Shown: positions 17,973 to 25,773 of the stretch, in pieces
Layout: each line of letters opens with the position of its first letter
How positions within the stretch are numbered: position 1 is the stretch's first letter
Origin: Acidimicrobiia bacterium
GTDB lineage: Bacteria; Actinomycetota; Acidimicrobiia; Acidimicrobiales; Poriferisodalaceae
Reading direction: 5' to 3'
Length of the DNA: 64,000 bases
Assembly: GCA_022820505.1 (NCBI GenBank)
Contig: JAJEFK010000014.1
Location: forward strand, 1-64,000
Program-made: the position numbers and the translations under genes
The notes under the pieces: generated by a model
The model's input: the letters and a program-made list of their open reading frames with translations, nothing else
Told to the model about the DNA's origin: nothing
The model's database searches: none

Positions 17973-19369
17973 CGGGCGTTGCGGCGAGCCATGACGACGA
18001 GGCTCTTCGCCATGATCTCCCAGTCGAGCACCGGCGACCAGTTGACGACGTACTGCAGGTCGTGACCGAGCTTGTAGCCGGGATCGGTCTGGTAGTGGCC
18101 CTGCGTCTGCGCGAGCCCGGTGATGCCGGGCGGCACGTCGTGACGCCTGCCGTACCCGGCGATCTCGCGCTCGAGCCGCGCAACGAATTGCGGTCGTTCG
18201 GGCCGGGGCCCCACCAGCGACATCGTGCCGGTCAGCACATTCCAGAGCTGCGGCAGCTCGTCGAGGCGGGTGCGGCGCAGCCAACCCATGCCGCTCATCA
18301 CCCGGGGATCGTTCGAGGCAGCCAGCACCGGACCGTTGATCTCGGCATCACGCGTCATCGTGCGGAACTTCTGCAGCACGAACGGCGCTCCGCCGCGCCC
18401 CACGCGTTCCTGCCGGTACAGCACACCCGGGCCACCCACGATCCTGACGTAGATGGCAACGGCGATCGTGAGCGGCAGTGCGAACGGGGCGAGCAGCGCC
18501 AGGTACGCCAGGTCCAAGAGCCGCTTGAAGCGCAGCCGGCACACCGGCAGCGCATGGTTTCGGAGCGCCACGAACGGCATTCCCCCGATCTGCCGACTGC
18601 GCTGCAGGCCGAGCACTGTGTCCGCCGGCGTGATCCGCCGGAAGACGCCGACGTTGCGCAGTTCCAGCTCGCCGAGCGGCTCGGGATAGATGGTTTCCAG
18701 CGGTTGGCCCGACAGGAGCAGCAGCTCGGTGACCTCGAGGCGATCTGCTTCACCGATGATCAGCGCGGGGTCGGTGAGGCTGCCCGCGACCACTGCGTCA
18801 GCCTCCGCATCGGCGAGGTGCTCGGCAGCGGACTCGATGTCAGCAGCCGAGCCCACCAGCAGCATGCGGGGCTTGCCGTACCGCAGCAGGCGCACGCGGC
18901 GCGCACCCCAGCGATTGAACGAGATCAGCACGGCACCGGCCACGGCGAGCACCACCAGGTTCCCCCTGGGCATCAGGTAGCGACCCGTCAGCAACGTGAC
19001 CGTGGCGTCGCCGCCCGCCGCCATGAACGTCAGGAGCATGGCGCGTGGCAGCCATGGCCGATGCCCCAGCCGTTGCTCGAATTCGTAGAGCCCGCCGAAG
19101 TAGTAGACGGTCATGTGCAAGAAGGTGGCCACCCCGAAGCCGATCAGGTAATGCGTCCGCGGGTACGTCGGCCAGTCGAACCCGAAACGCACCACGGTGA
19201 TGGCCACCATCAAGGCGAACAACGTCACGGCATCGACGACGTACAGGAACCGGAAGCCCCGCCGGGCGGGCGGCACCGCGGATGAAGTCACGGCATCGCC
19301 TGTCGGGTCAGCCTCCAAGGCGATGTCCGGCGTGGTGTCCGGCAGTCGATGCCGCTCCTGGACCACCAT
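17969..19369 (-). CDS. Exopolysaccharide polyprenyl-phosphate sugar-1-phosphate transferase
   Basis: This 466-residue membrane enzyme starts repeat-unit synthesis by moving a sugar-1-phosphate onto undecaprenyl phosphate. N-terminal helices at roughly 40-160 and a CoA-binding-like domain with RMLLVGSAADIE at about 170 precede the PssY/WcaJ catalytic domain from about 275. This domain includes the RFKRLLDLAYLALLAP helix, QKFRTMTRDAE, RRTRLDELPQLWNVLTG and SLVGPRPERPQF. The next gene overlaps its stop by 4 nt. A TAGTAT box 7 nt upstream suggests leaderless expression. The identity of the sugar is unknown. Confidence 0.9.
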   Translation of the reverse strand: MVVQERHRLPDTTPDIALEADPTGDAVTSSAVPPARRGFRFLYVVDAVTLFALMVAITVVRFGFDWPTYPRTHYLIGFGVATFLHMTVYYFGGLYEFEQRLGHRPWLPRAMLLTFMAAGGDATVTLLTGRYLMPRGNLVVLAVAGAVLISFNRWGARRVRLLRYGKPRMLLVGSAADIESAAEHLADAEADAVVAGSLTDPALIIGEADRLEVTELLLLSGQPLETIYPEPLGELELRNVGVFRRITPADTVLGLQRSRQIGGMPFVALRNHALPVCRLRFKRLLDLAYLALLAPFALPLTIAVAIYVRIVGGPGVLYRQERVGRGGAPFVLQKFRTMTRDAEINGPVLAASNDPRVMSGMGWLRRTRLDELPQLWNVLTGTMSLVGPRPERPQFVARLEREIAGYGRRHDVPPGITGLAQTQGHYQTDPGYKLGHDLQYVVNWSPVLDWEIMAKSLVVMARRNAR

Positions 19370-19376
19370 CGGGCCG

Positions 19377-19382
19377 ATACTA
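19377..19382 (-). promoter_or_regulatory. Putative -10 box (TAGTAT) of the sugar transferase operon
   Basis: On the minus strand TAGTAT is 7 nt from the ATG at 19369. It lies in the short divergent gap shared with the GT-C-like gene. Confidence 0.42.
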
Positions 19383-19463
19383 CGCTGCGTCTCTCCAAGC
19401 GGTGGGTGCGGCGATCAGCATTGCAGCGATCAGAATCGGGCGATCGGAAACGACGGATCCTTC

Positions 19464-21170
19464 ATGCTCACTCCAGGACGTCCAGAGGCTGAGCCGACAG
19501 GCGAAGCCGTGGCCCGAGCGGCCCGTGAGCGCAGCGAACAAGAGCGGGAAGCAATGGGCGGCTCGCAAGGAAGGTTCGGCAGTCCGCGCATCGTTCTCGC
19601 CCGGTTGCGCTCGGGCTGGACCGCCGTCATCCTCATCTGCATCGGCGTGCTGCTGCTGTGGGCGCCCGACCTCAACCTGCCACTCGGCAACAGCGACGAC
19701 GGCCGGATCTTCGGCCGCGCGGGCATCCAGGCACGCAACTTCTGGGACATCGGGCCGCTCGACTCCAGCCTGGGCGCGAGGACGGACCCGTTCATCAGGG
19801 CCGAATTCGAGGTGCCGCCGAGGGCTGAACCGCCCCCCGAGGCAGTCACCTACGCCCATCACCCGCCCCTGAAACAGTTCCTCACCATTGTCTCGGTGGG
19901 CGCGCTCGGCGACAGCCCGCAGGCGGTGCGCATCACCGACTTCCTGCTCGGGGCCGCCACCGTGGCATTCATGGCCGCGCTGCTGCGCGCCGTAGGCATG
20001 CGATGGGGGCCGACGCTGCTCGCCTTGCTCGCGATGGTGAGCACCGGCTTCTTCTATGTGTATGCCCGCATGGGCATCAGCTTCTCGATGCTGCTGGCGC
20101 TCACTGCGGCCATCGCGTGGCTGCGCCAGGTCGAGCAGCCATCCCGGTGGGCGCTCGTGGGCGCCGGCGCGCTGGCTGCTCTCACGGCAATGCACTCCTG
20201 GATCGCCATTGCATCGCTGGGCTTGCTGTTGCCGTGGCTGTTCTGGGGCACGCTGCAGCGGCGACGCTGCGGAGACGACACCGGCGCCCGCGCCGTGCCA
20301 ACCGCAGGCGTGGCCGGATGGATGCGCCGAGGATGGTCGCCGGCGCTGACCGCGGTCACGGCTGGCGCCGTGCTGGGGGGCCTGTTGACCGCCGGTTGGC
20401 TGCTGAACGCAACCGACATCTCCGAACTCAGCGAGAGGGTCGCCTTCCGGACCGGCAACGACGTCTCGACCGCAGCCGAGCAGGCCCAGTTCACCTTCGG
20501 CGAATTCCTCCAGCGCCAATGGACGTTCGCAGGTCACGAGCTGCTCACATCATGGTGGCTGCGCCTGCTGTTCCTCCCGGCGCTCATCGCCGGCCTCATC
20601 GACCGGCGAACCCGCGGACCGGTGGTGGTGACGCTCGCAGTGGCCATGTCGCTCACGTTCGCGCTGCAACAGGGTGCGTGGATCCATCGCCTGTGGAACT
20701 TCCCGTGGGTGGCCCCCACATCCATCGGCATCGCGGCCCTTGCCGACGCGATCCGTCGATTGCTGCGGGGCCCCGCCGCGAAGCTCCGCGCGCCGCTGGG
20801 AGCAGCCGCTGCGGCGGTGGCGCTGGTGACGCTGGCCTTCGTCGTGACAGGCTCCACGCGGGACTTCTACCTCGAACGTCCCGCCGATGCCGGAGCTGTG
20901 CTGGAACAGGCACAACATGATCCACGGGTCGGCGAAGCGGAATTGGTGTGGTTCACCTCGGGCATCTGGACGCCACGCTGGATCTCGTACTACCTCGACC
21001 GGCCGGTGTGGATGCTCGACGAAGCCGACCTCGGCTATGTCGCTGCCACAGACGTCATCCTCGTACGCAACGATCGGGTGCCCTCCTTCGTGCCCCCCGA
21101 ATCGATGGCCGCGCCGCTGGCCGCCGGCGAGGAATACACACTGATCTCCGCGGCGGCACTGGCAAAGTAA
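19464..21170 (+). CDS. GT-C-like (PMT/ArnT-type) membrane glycosyltransferase, copy A
   Basis: This multi-spanning protein has 568 residues from 19464, or 538 if the ATG at 19554 is used; the second start fits its paralogue better. After the first helix comes NLPLGNSDDGR, an acidic pair where GT-C enzymes keep their catalytic carboxylate. AVTYAHHPPLKQF follows, like the HPPL/KPPL segment of PMT and ArnT enzymes. Many helices follow, and a soluble C-terminal region contains PRWISYYLDRPVW. It is strongly similar throughout to the gene at 61702. It is divergent from a sugar-phosphate transferase and convergent with galE, so transfer of a polyprenyl-linked sugar outside the membrane is inferred. 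Confidence 0.75.
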   Translation: MLTPGRPEAEPTGEAVARAARERSEQEREAMGGSQGRFGSPRIVLARLRSGWTAVILICIGVLLLWAPDLNLPLGNSDDGRIFGRAGIQARNFWDIGPLDSSLGARTDPFIRAEFEVPPRAEPPPEAVTYAHHPPLKQFLTIVSVGALGDSPQAVRITDFLLGAATVAFMAALLRAVGMRWGPTLLALLAMVSTGFFYVYARMGISFSMLLALTAAIAWLRQVEQPSRWALVGAGALAALTAMHSWIAIASLGLLLPWLFWGTLQRRRCGDDTGARAVPTAGVAGWMRRGWSPALTAVTAGAVLGGLLTAGWLLNATDISELSERVAFRTGNDVSTAAEQAQFTFGEFLQRQWTFAGHELLTSWWLRLLFLPALIAGLIDRRTRGPVVVTLAVAMSLTFALQQGAWIHRLWNFPWVAPTSIGIAALADAIRRLLRGPAAKLRAPLGAAAAAVALVTLAFVVTGSTRDFYLERPADAGAVLEQAQHDPRVGEAELVWFTSGIWTPRWISYYLDRPVWMLDEADLGYVAATDVILVRNDRVPSFVPPESMAAPLAAGEEYTLISAAALAK

Positions 21171-21186
21171 CGCCGCCCGGGGGGGC

Positions 21187-22200
21187 TCAGCTTGGCGGTG
21201 AAGCGTCTGCGCGGCAGCTGACGAATCGCCAGTGATCGGCGAGCATCTGGCGCAGGTCTCGCTGCGCACACCAGCCGAGTTCATCTGCGGCACGGCGGCA
21301 GTCGGCCCATGACTCGGCGATGTCGCCAGGTCGGCGGCCCACGATCTCGCAGGGGATCGGCCGACCGGTGACAGCCTCCGTCGCCGCCACCAGCTCGAGC
21401 ACCGTGGTGCCTGCTCCGGTACCGAGATTGAACACGCGGCTTCGGTGGGTGCCGAGATCGGCCTGGAGCGCCGCCACGTGCCCTTCAGCCAGGTCCGTCA
21501 CGTGGACGAAATCGCGTACCGCTGTGCCGTCGCGGGTGTCGTAGTCATTGCCGAAGACCTGCAAACGGCTGAGGGGGCCCAGAGCTGCTCGCATGACGGC
21601 TGGTACGAGATTCTGGCCAGCAGTGATCGGCTGCTCCCCGATTCGTCCCGAGGGGTGCGCACCGACCGGGTTGAAGTAACGCAAGATGACGACCCGCAGG
21701 TCGGAAGATGCCGCCGTATCGGCGAGGATGCGCTCGCACATCAGCTTGGTGGTGCCGTACGGGCTCTGGGGCGCAGGCGGTGTTTCCTCGCTCACCGGCA
21801 GCTGGTCGGGCGTTCCGTAGACCGCCGCCGACGAGCTGAAGACGAAGCGATCAATGCCGCGCTCGACAGCGATCTCGGCCAGGCTCAGCGTCGAGAGAAA
21901 GTTGTTGCGGTAGTACCGCAGCGGATCGGCAAACGACTCCGGGACGCTCTTGTGCGCCGCGAAGTGCATGATCGAATCGAAGTCGTGTTCATCGCAGAGC
22001 TGTCGAACTGCGGTGCGATCCGCCGCATCGCCTTCGATGACGACTAAATCTGGCGTCGTCAGCCGTCGAAGCTCGCCTACCGCGTCACGCCGGGCGTTGG
22101 AGAAATCATCCAACACGACGACGTCGCGCCCCGCCTCATGCAGAGCAGCCACCGTGTGGCTCCCGACGTATCCGGCGCCGCCGGACACAAGCGTCGTCAT
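21187..22200 (-). CDS. galE: UDP-glucose 4-epimerase
   Basis: This 337-residue extended short-chain dehydrogenase interconverts UDP-glucose and UDP-galactose. The NAD-binding motif is GGAGYVGSH at 7-15. SSSAAVYGTP supplies the Ser and SPYGTTKLMCE the YxxxK. IMHFAAHKSVPES and RYFNPVGAHPSG are typical of GalE rather than of dTDP-glucose dehydratase. It is convergent with the GT-C-like gene and adjacent to the polysaccharide genes, so it probably supplies UDP-Gal for the glycan. Confidence 0.92.
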   Translation of the reverse strand: MTTLVSGGAGYVGSHTVAALHEAGRDVVVLDDFSNARRDAVGELRRLTTPDLVVIEGDAADRTAVRQLCDEHDFDSIMHFAAHKSVPESFADPLRYYRNNFLSTLSLAEIAVERGIDRFVFSSSAAVYGTPDQLPVSEETPPAPQSPYGTTKLMCERILADTAASSDLRVVILRYFNPVGAHPSGRIGEQPITAGQNLVPAVMRAALGPLSRLQVFGNDYDTRDGTAVRDFVHVTDLAEGHVAALQADLGTHRSRVFNLGTGAGTTVLELVAATEAVTGRPIPCEIVGRRPGDIAESWADCRRAADELGWCAQRDLRQMLADHWRFVSCRADASPPS

Positions 22201-22299
22201 GTGGGCAGTGTGCCACCCTCCCGCGACAGGCGACCGGTATGGTGAACATTCGGTCGGATGGCCGCGGTGGCCCTGCTGCGCATGTCAAGGAGCAGACCT

Positions 22300-23514
22300 T
22301 TGGAGCACGTCCGCGAACCATTTGCCGAAGGCCGCCAGGACGCGGTCAGGGGGCGCCGCCGTACCTGGATCGCTGCAAGCAAAACGCGTCGGCCGCTGAT
22401 CTGGGCGACATGGCTCGCGGTGCTGATGTTGCTGTCGGCCTGCTCGTCCATCACGGTGCCGCCGGAGACGACCGAGGTCGAACCCGCACCGACCGCCACG
22501 TCGGCGCCGAACGTCACGCCGCCCACCACTGCCGCACCGCCCAGCGGGACGGCACCGCCGACGACTGCAGCGCCGGTCACGTCGGCGGCCCTCGCCGAGC
22601 CCGCTACGTCCACCGCCGCCGCCGCGCCACAGTTCACGGCGCCCTTCACCGGCTTGCCGACGCCCACCGAGATGCTGCGGCCCGCGGCAGTTGTGAAGAT
22701 CGACAATCACCCCCGAGCCTTGCCGCAGTGGGGCCTCAACCATGCCGACGTCGTCTACGAGGAACTCGTCGAGGCCCGGCTCACGCGATTCGCAGCGATC
22801 TTCCATTCCACCAATGCCGACGTGATCGGTCCAGTCCGATCGGCACGCACCGGCGACTTTGCACTGCTGTCGAACCTCAACCGTCCCATCTTTGTGAACT
22901 CGGGAGCCAACGATTACACCGCGCGAGCCCTCCGCAGGGTCGACGCCATCGCCATCATCGACGGGGCCGCCATTGCCAAAGGCGTGTTCGAACGCTCGCC
23001 AGAGAAGAACGCCCCCCACAATCTCGTTACTGACACCGCCCGTATCTATGCAGCAGGTGCAGCCGAGGGCAGGACACCCCCGAAGTACTTCCGATTCCGT
23101 GCCGAGGGCGAGCCGCTGCCGCGAGGCAGGGCGGTCAGCGGAGTAGATGTCGACTACGGGCAGATCAAGGCCTCATACCGCTGGGACGCTGCCGCGGCCG
23201 GCTGGGCTCGCACACAGAACGGCAGCGACCACACCGACTTCGACGGCGTGCGCATTGCACCCGAGAACGTCATCGTGCAGTTCGTGCGGTATCGCCAGAG
23301 CCCTGCGGATGCTGCCACCCCAGAGCCAGTGCTGACGGGCAGCGGAGAGGCGTGGATCTTCAGCAATGGCATGCTGGTGCAAGGCACCTGGGAGCGCCTC
23401 TCGGAGCTCGATGTCACGGTGTTCCGATCCGACAACGCCCTCATCGTGCCGCTGACACCCGGGCGCACGTGGATCGCGCTCGCTCCAGCGGGAACGGCGG
23501 AAATCGTCCCCTGA
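22300..23514 (+). CDS. DUF3048 (YerB-like) secreted lipoprotein
   Basis: The mature region matches the DUF3048/YerB family: VVKIDNHPRALPQWGLNHADVVYEE split by conserved Asn and His, GPVRSARTGDFALLS, FVNSGAND and KNAPHNLV. The role of the family is unknown. The TTG at 22300 is preferred because AAGGAG lies 7 nt upstream; in-frame ATGs at 22258 and 22282 give an over-long N-region. A lipobox LLSAC puts the lipidated Cys near residue 48. A Thr/Pro/Ala-rich linker of about 60 residues follows, so it is probably anchored to the outer face of the membrane. A TATGGT at 22238-22243 could be its -10. Confidence 0.82.
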   Translation: MEHVREPFAEGRQDAVRGRRRTWIAASKTRRPLIWATWLAVLMLLSACSSITVPPETTEVEPAPTATSAPNVTPPTTAAPPSGTAPPTTAAPVTSAALAEPATSTAAAAPQFTAPFTGLPTPTEMLRPAAVVKIDNHPRALPQWGLNHADVVYEELVEARLTRFAAIFHSTNADVIGPVRSARTGDFALLSNLNRPIFVNSGANDYTARALRRVDAIAIIDGAAIAKGVFERSPEKNAPHNLVTDTARIYAAGAAEGRTPPKYFRFRAEGEPLPRGRAVSGVDVDYGQIKASYRWDAAAAGWARTQNGSDHTDFDGVRIAPENVIVQFVRYRQSPADAATPEPVLTGSGEAWIFSNGMLVQGTWERLSELDVTVFRSDNALIVPLTPGRTWIALAPAGTAEIVP

Positions 23515-23536
23515 CCCGGTTGGCTCAGCCCGTCGA

Positions 23537-23962
23537 TCAGTCGAACTCGTGGCGAGGCACGTCCGACCACAGTCGCTCGAGGTCGTAGTACTCGCGGCTG
23601 GGCTCGTGGAAGATGTGCGCCACGAACTCGCCGAAGTCGAGCAGCACCCATTGCGCCTCGTCGAGTCCCTCGGTGCGGATCGGCCCAGCGCCGCCGGCCG
23701 CTTTCACGTGGGCCTCCATCAACTCGGCGATGCGTCGCACCCGTCGCGCATTGGGAGCGCTCGCGACGATGAACCAATCGGTGATCGCCAATACATCGCC
23801 CACGTCGAGTGCCACGATTCGCTCAGCAGACATCTCCGCGGCCCCGTCCACTGCGGCTTGCACCAGCGGCGGCACTTCAGCGTCTGTGTTGATCGGGTCC
23901 CGCTGGAGGGCGTGAACCCCGGAAGGAGCCGGGAACGCCTGCGGAACCGATGCCACGCTCAC
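23537..23962 (-). CDS. rsfS: Ribosomal silencing factor RsfS (Iojap family)
   Basis: This 141-residue protein binds ribosomal protein L14 and blocks 30S-50S joining in starvation. The Iojap domain is clear: AERIVALDVGDVLAITDWFIVASA, RIAELMEAHVKAAG, WVLLDFGEFVAHIFHEPSREYYDLERLW. The GTG at 23962 overlaps the nadD stop (GTGA) and gives normal length; the open frame beyond it is a shadow of nadD. The nadD-rsfS order is the common bacterial one. It is convergent with the lipoprotein gene. Confidence 0.92.
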   Translation of the reverse strand: MSVASVPQAFPAPSGVHALQRDPINTDAEVPPLVQAAVDGAAEMSAERIVALDVGDVLAITDWFIVASAPNARRVRRIAELMEAHVKAAGGAGPIRTEGLDEAQWVLLDFGEFVAHIFHEPSREYYDLERLWSDVPRHEFD

Positions 23963-24552
23963 GGAGAATAGAGCCTGTGCTCGACGATGTAGCTCATGAC
24001 GGCGGTCGGCACGAGCTGAGCTGCCTGACGCGGGATCTCCTTGTGGGCACGATGAGTCAACAGCTCGCGCACGTACGTGGCTGAGGCCTCCACTGGTTCC
24101 ATCAGCACCGTCTCGGTACGCCAGCCTTCGACATGGACGGGCGGCCCGCCTCGTGGCTGGACAACCGCGAGCCTCACACGCTCGGCGAGCTCGGCGGCCC
24201 GGTGCCACGTCGAGACGCCGCCAGCTGCGGCGGGGCCCATCACCAGCAACGTTTCGGTCCCCGGCTGCTCGAGCTCGGCGACGGTGTCAATGGTGTACGT
24301 CGGTCCGCCTCGCCGGATCTCCAGATCGCTCACGATCATGCTGTCGAAGTCGCGAAAGGCCAGCTGGGCCATGGCGAACCGGTGATGCGCAGGCGTGACG
24401 AGCCGCTCGGCTGATTTCTGCCACGGATCGTTCGCCACGACGATGTAGAGCAGGTCGATGTCGAGCTGCTCTCGCGCGCAGATCGCAGCGGCGACGTGAC
24501 CGGCGTGGGGCGGGTCGAACGTGCCCCCGAAGATCGCTTGTCGCGGCGGCAC
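23959..24552 (-). CDS. nadD: Nicotinate-nucleotide adenylyltransferase
   Basis: This 197-residue enzyme adenylates nicotinate mononucleotide in NAD synthesis. IFGGTFDPPHAGH is the nucleotidyltransferase motif. NDPWQK and HHRFAMAQLA form the substrate pocket, and the late SATYVRELL replaces the usual SSTxIR-type ATP motif. The GTG start at 24552 has a TACACT box 6 nt upstream. It is coupled to rsfS. In many actinobacteria nadD follows proA directly; here a sigma factor, aroG and moxR-VWA genes intervene. Confidence 0.92.
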   Translation of the reverse strand: MPPRQAIFGGTFDPPHAGHVAAAICAREQLDIDLLYIVVANDPWQKSAERLVTPAHHRFAMAQLAFRDFDSMIVSDLEIRRGGPTYTIDTVAELEQPGTETLLVMGPAAAGGVSTWHRAAELAERVRLAVVQPRGGPPVHVEGWRTETVLMEPVEASATYVRELLTHRAHKEIPRQAAQLVPTAVMSYIVEHRLYSP

Positions 24553-24558
24553 CGCAGC

Positions 24559-24564
24559 AGTGTA
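24559..24564 (-). promoter_or_regulatory. Putative -10 box (TACACT) of nadD-rsfS
   Basis: On the minus strand TACACT is 6 nt from the GTG at 24552. No ribosome-binding site is seen. Confidence 0.42.
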
Positions 24565-24817
24565 GAGTCACGCCACACATCACTTCTGCAGCGCGCACCG
24601 GGGAGCCACTGCATTGATCGGCAAGCCCCCGGTGGCGGCTGTTTGCGCGCGTCATGCGCCATGTGCTACTTTTGACTGTCCGCCCAAAGCAGTGCTGCAC
24701 AAGGCCCGGGTTCTCGGGCCTGGCATCGCATGCGGGCGTACAAGCAAGATCGGCTCCGCCACAACGGCGGTGCCACGCCTGAGTTTGGACTGCCGCAGTC
24801 CTGCGAAGGCTGAACAT

Positions 24818-24894
24818 ACCCGGTGCCCCCCGCCGGGTGGCATGCCAGGGCGGCATGCAAGCGAATACGAAGAACCGGCTGCCCCCTGCCGGTT
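24818..24894 (+). promoter_or_regulatory. Twin-hairpin leader next to the sigma factor ribosome-binding site
   Basis: The 354-bp gap 24553-24906 holds no gene I can support. Its last 90 bp contain hairpin 1 (ACCCGG 24818-24823, CCGGGT 24833-24838), an inverted repeat of GCATGCC/GGCATGC (24840-24846, 24852-24858) and hairpin 2 (AACCGGC 24873-24879, GCCGGTT 24888-24894). Both hairpins have nearly the same loop, TGCCCCC followed by C/T. Hairpin 2 runs into the GGAG (24895-24898) that precedes the ATG at 24907. A TTGACT near 24671 might be a -35, but no good -10 follows it. Confidence 0.5.
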
Positions 24895-24906
24895 GGAGCG
24901 AATGTC

Positions 24907-25773
24907 ATGGATTCAGTTGGCCAGTACCTGAACGAGATCGGTGCGGTGGCGCTGCTCACCGCAGAAGACGAGCGGATGCTCTCCCAGCAGATCGAAGCAG
25001 GACGCGATGCGAGGACGCGCCTCGACAGCGACGAGGAGCTGTCCGTGGCCGAGCGACGCGAACTGCGCAAGGCCGTGCAGACCGCTGCCGCCGCGCGTGA
25101 CCGCTTCATCCGGGCGAACCTCCGCCTGGTCGTGTCGATCGCACGCCGCTACCCGCTTCCTCCCACGCTGGAACTGCTCGACCTGATCCAGGAAGGCAAC
25201 CTGGGCCTCGAGCATGCGGTCGAGAAGTTCGACTGGCGGCGCGGCTTCAAGTTCTCCACCTACGCCACGTTCTGGATCCGTCAGTCGATCGGGCGCGCGC
25301 TCGATCAGAAGGGCAGCCTCATCCGGTTGCCCTCGGACCGCTCTGCCACGCTGCGGGCCGCGCTGCGGCACAACGGCGGCGACAGCGACTCGCTCGACGA
25401 CGAGAACGCATGGCTGCAGCGGATCAGCACGCCCACCTCGCTTGACAAGACCGTCGGCGACGACGGCGACAGCGCGCTCATCGACCTGATCGGTGACGAT
25501 GCGCCCGGCCCGGAGCACTACGCCATCGAGTCAGCCCGCAAGACCATGGTGCACTCCATGCTCGGCCGCCTCGACCCGAGGGCCCAGTACGCCGTCAAGC
25601 GGCGCAACGGCCTCATCGACGGCGAACAGCGCAGCTACCGCGAGATCGGCGAAGAGCTGGGCGTGACGGCCGAGGCGGCACGCCGCCTGGTCAAGCGCGC
25701 CGTCGATGAGCTGCAGAGCCTCGCCGCCGACGGCGAGTTCGTAGACATCGATGCCGACGCAGACGCTGTCTGA
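24907..25773 (+). CDS. RNA polymerase sigma factor, sigma-70 family (group 2-like)
   Basis: This 288-residue protein shows region 1.2 (DSVGQYLNEIGAVALLTAEDE), region 2.1-2.4 (RFIRANLRLVVSIARRYPLP, LLDLIQEGNLGLEHAVEKFDW, FKFSTYATFWIRQSIGRAL) and region 4.2 with an HTH (YREIGEELGVTAEAARRLVKRAVDEL). Region 3 is shortened or diverged and the long 1.1 domain is absent, so it is an alternative rather than the housekeeping factor. In region 4, VKRRNGL replaces the usual LRxRxGL. The ATG at 24907 is preceded by GGAG. The downstream DAHP synthase starts inside its 3' end. Its regulon cannot be predicted. Confidence 0.87.
   Translation: MDSVGQYLNEIGAVALLTAEDERMLSQQIEAGRDARTRLDSDEELSVAERRELRKAVQTAAAARDRFIRANLRLVVSIARRYPLPPTLELLDLIQEGNLGLEHAVEKFDWRRGFKFSTYATFWIRQSIGRALDQKGSLIRLPSDRSATLRAALRHNGGDSDSLDDENAWLQRISTPTSLDKTVGDDGDSALIDLIGDDAPGPEHYAIESARKTMVHSMLGRLDPRAQYAVKRRNGLIDGEQRSYREIGEELGVTAEAARRLVKRAVDELQSLAADGEFVDIDADADAV

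Noticed and set aside
21171..21186. Terminator between the GT-C-like gene and galE
   Set aside because: Only a 5-bp CCGCC/GGCGG match extending into galE was found, too weak to call.
23537..24208. Longer 223-residue form of RsfS
   Set aside because: The extra N-terminal part overlaps nadD and lacks homology. The GTG at 23962 overlapping the nadD stop gives a normal RsfS.
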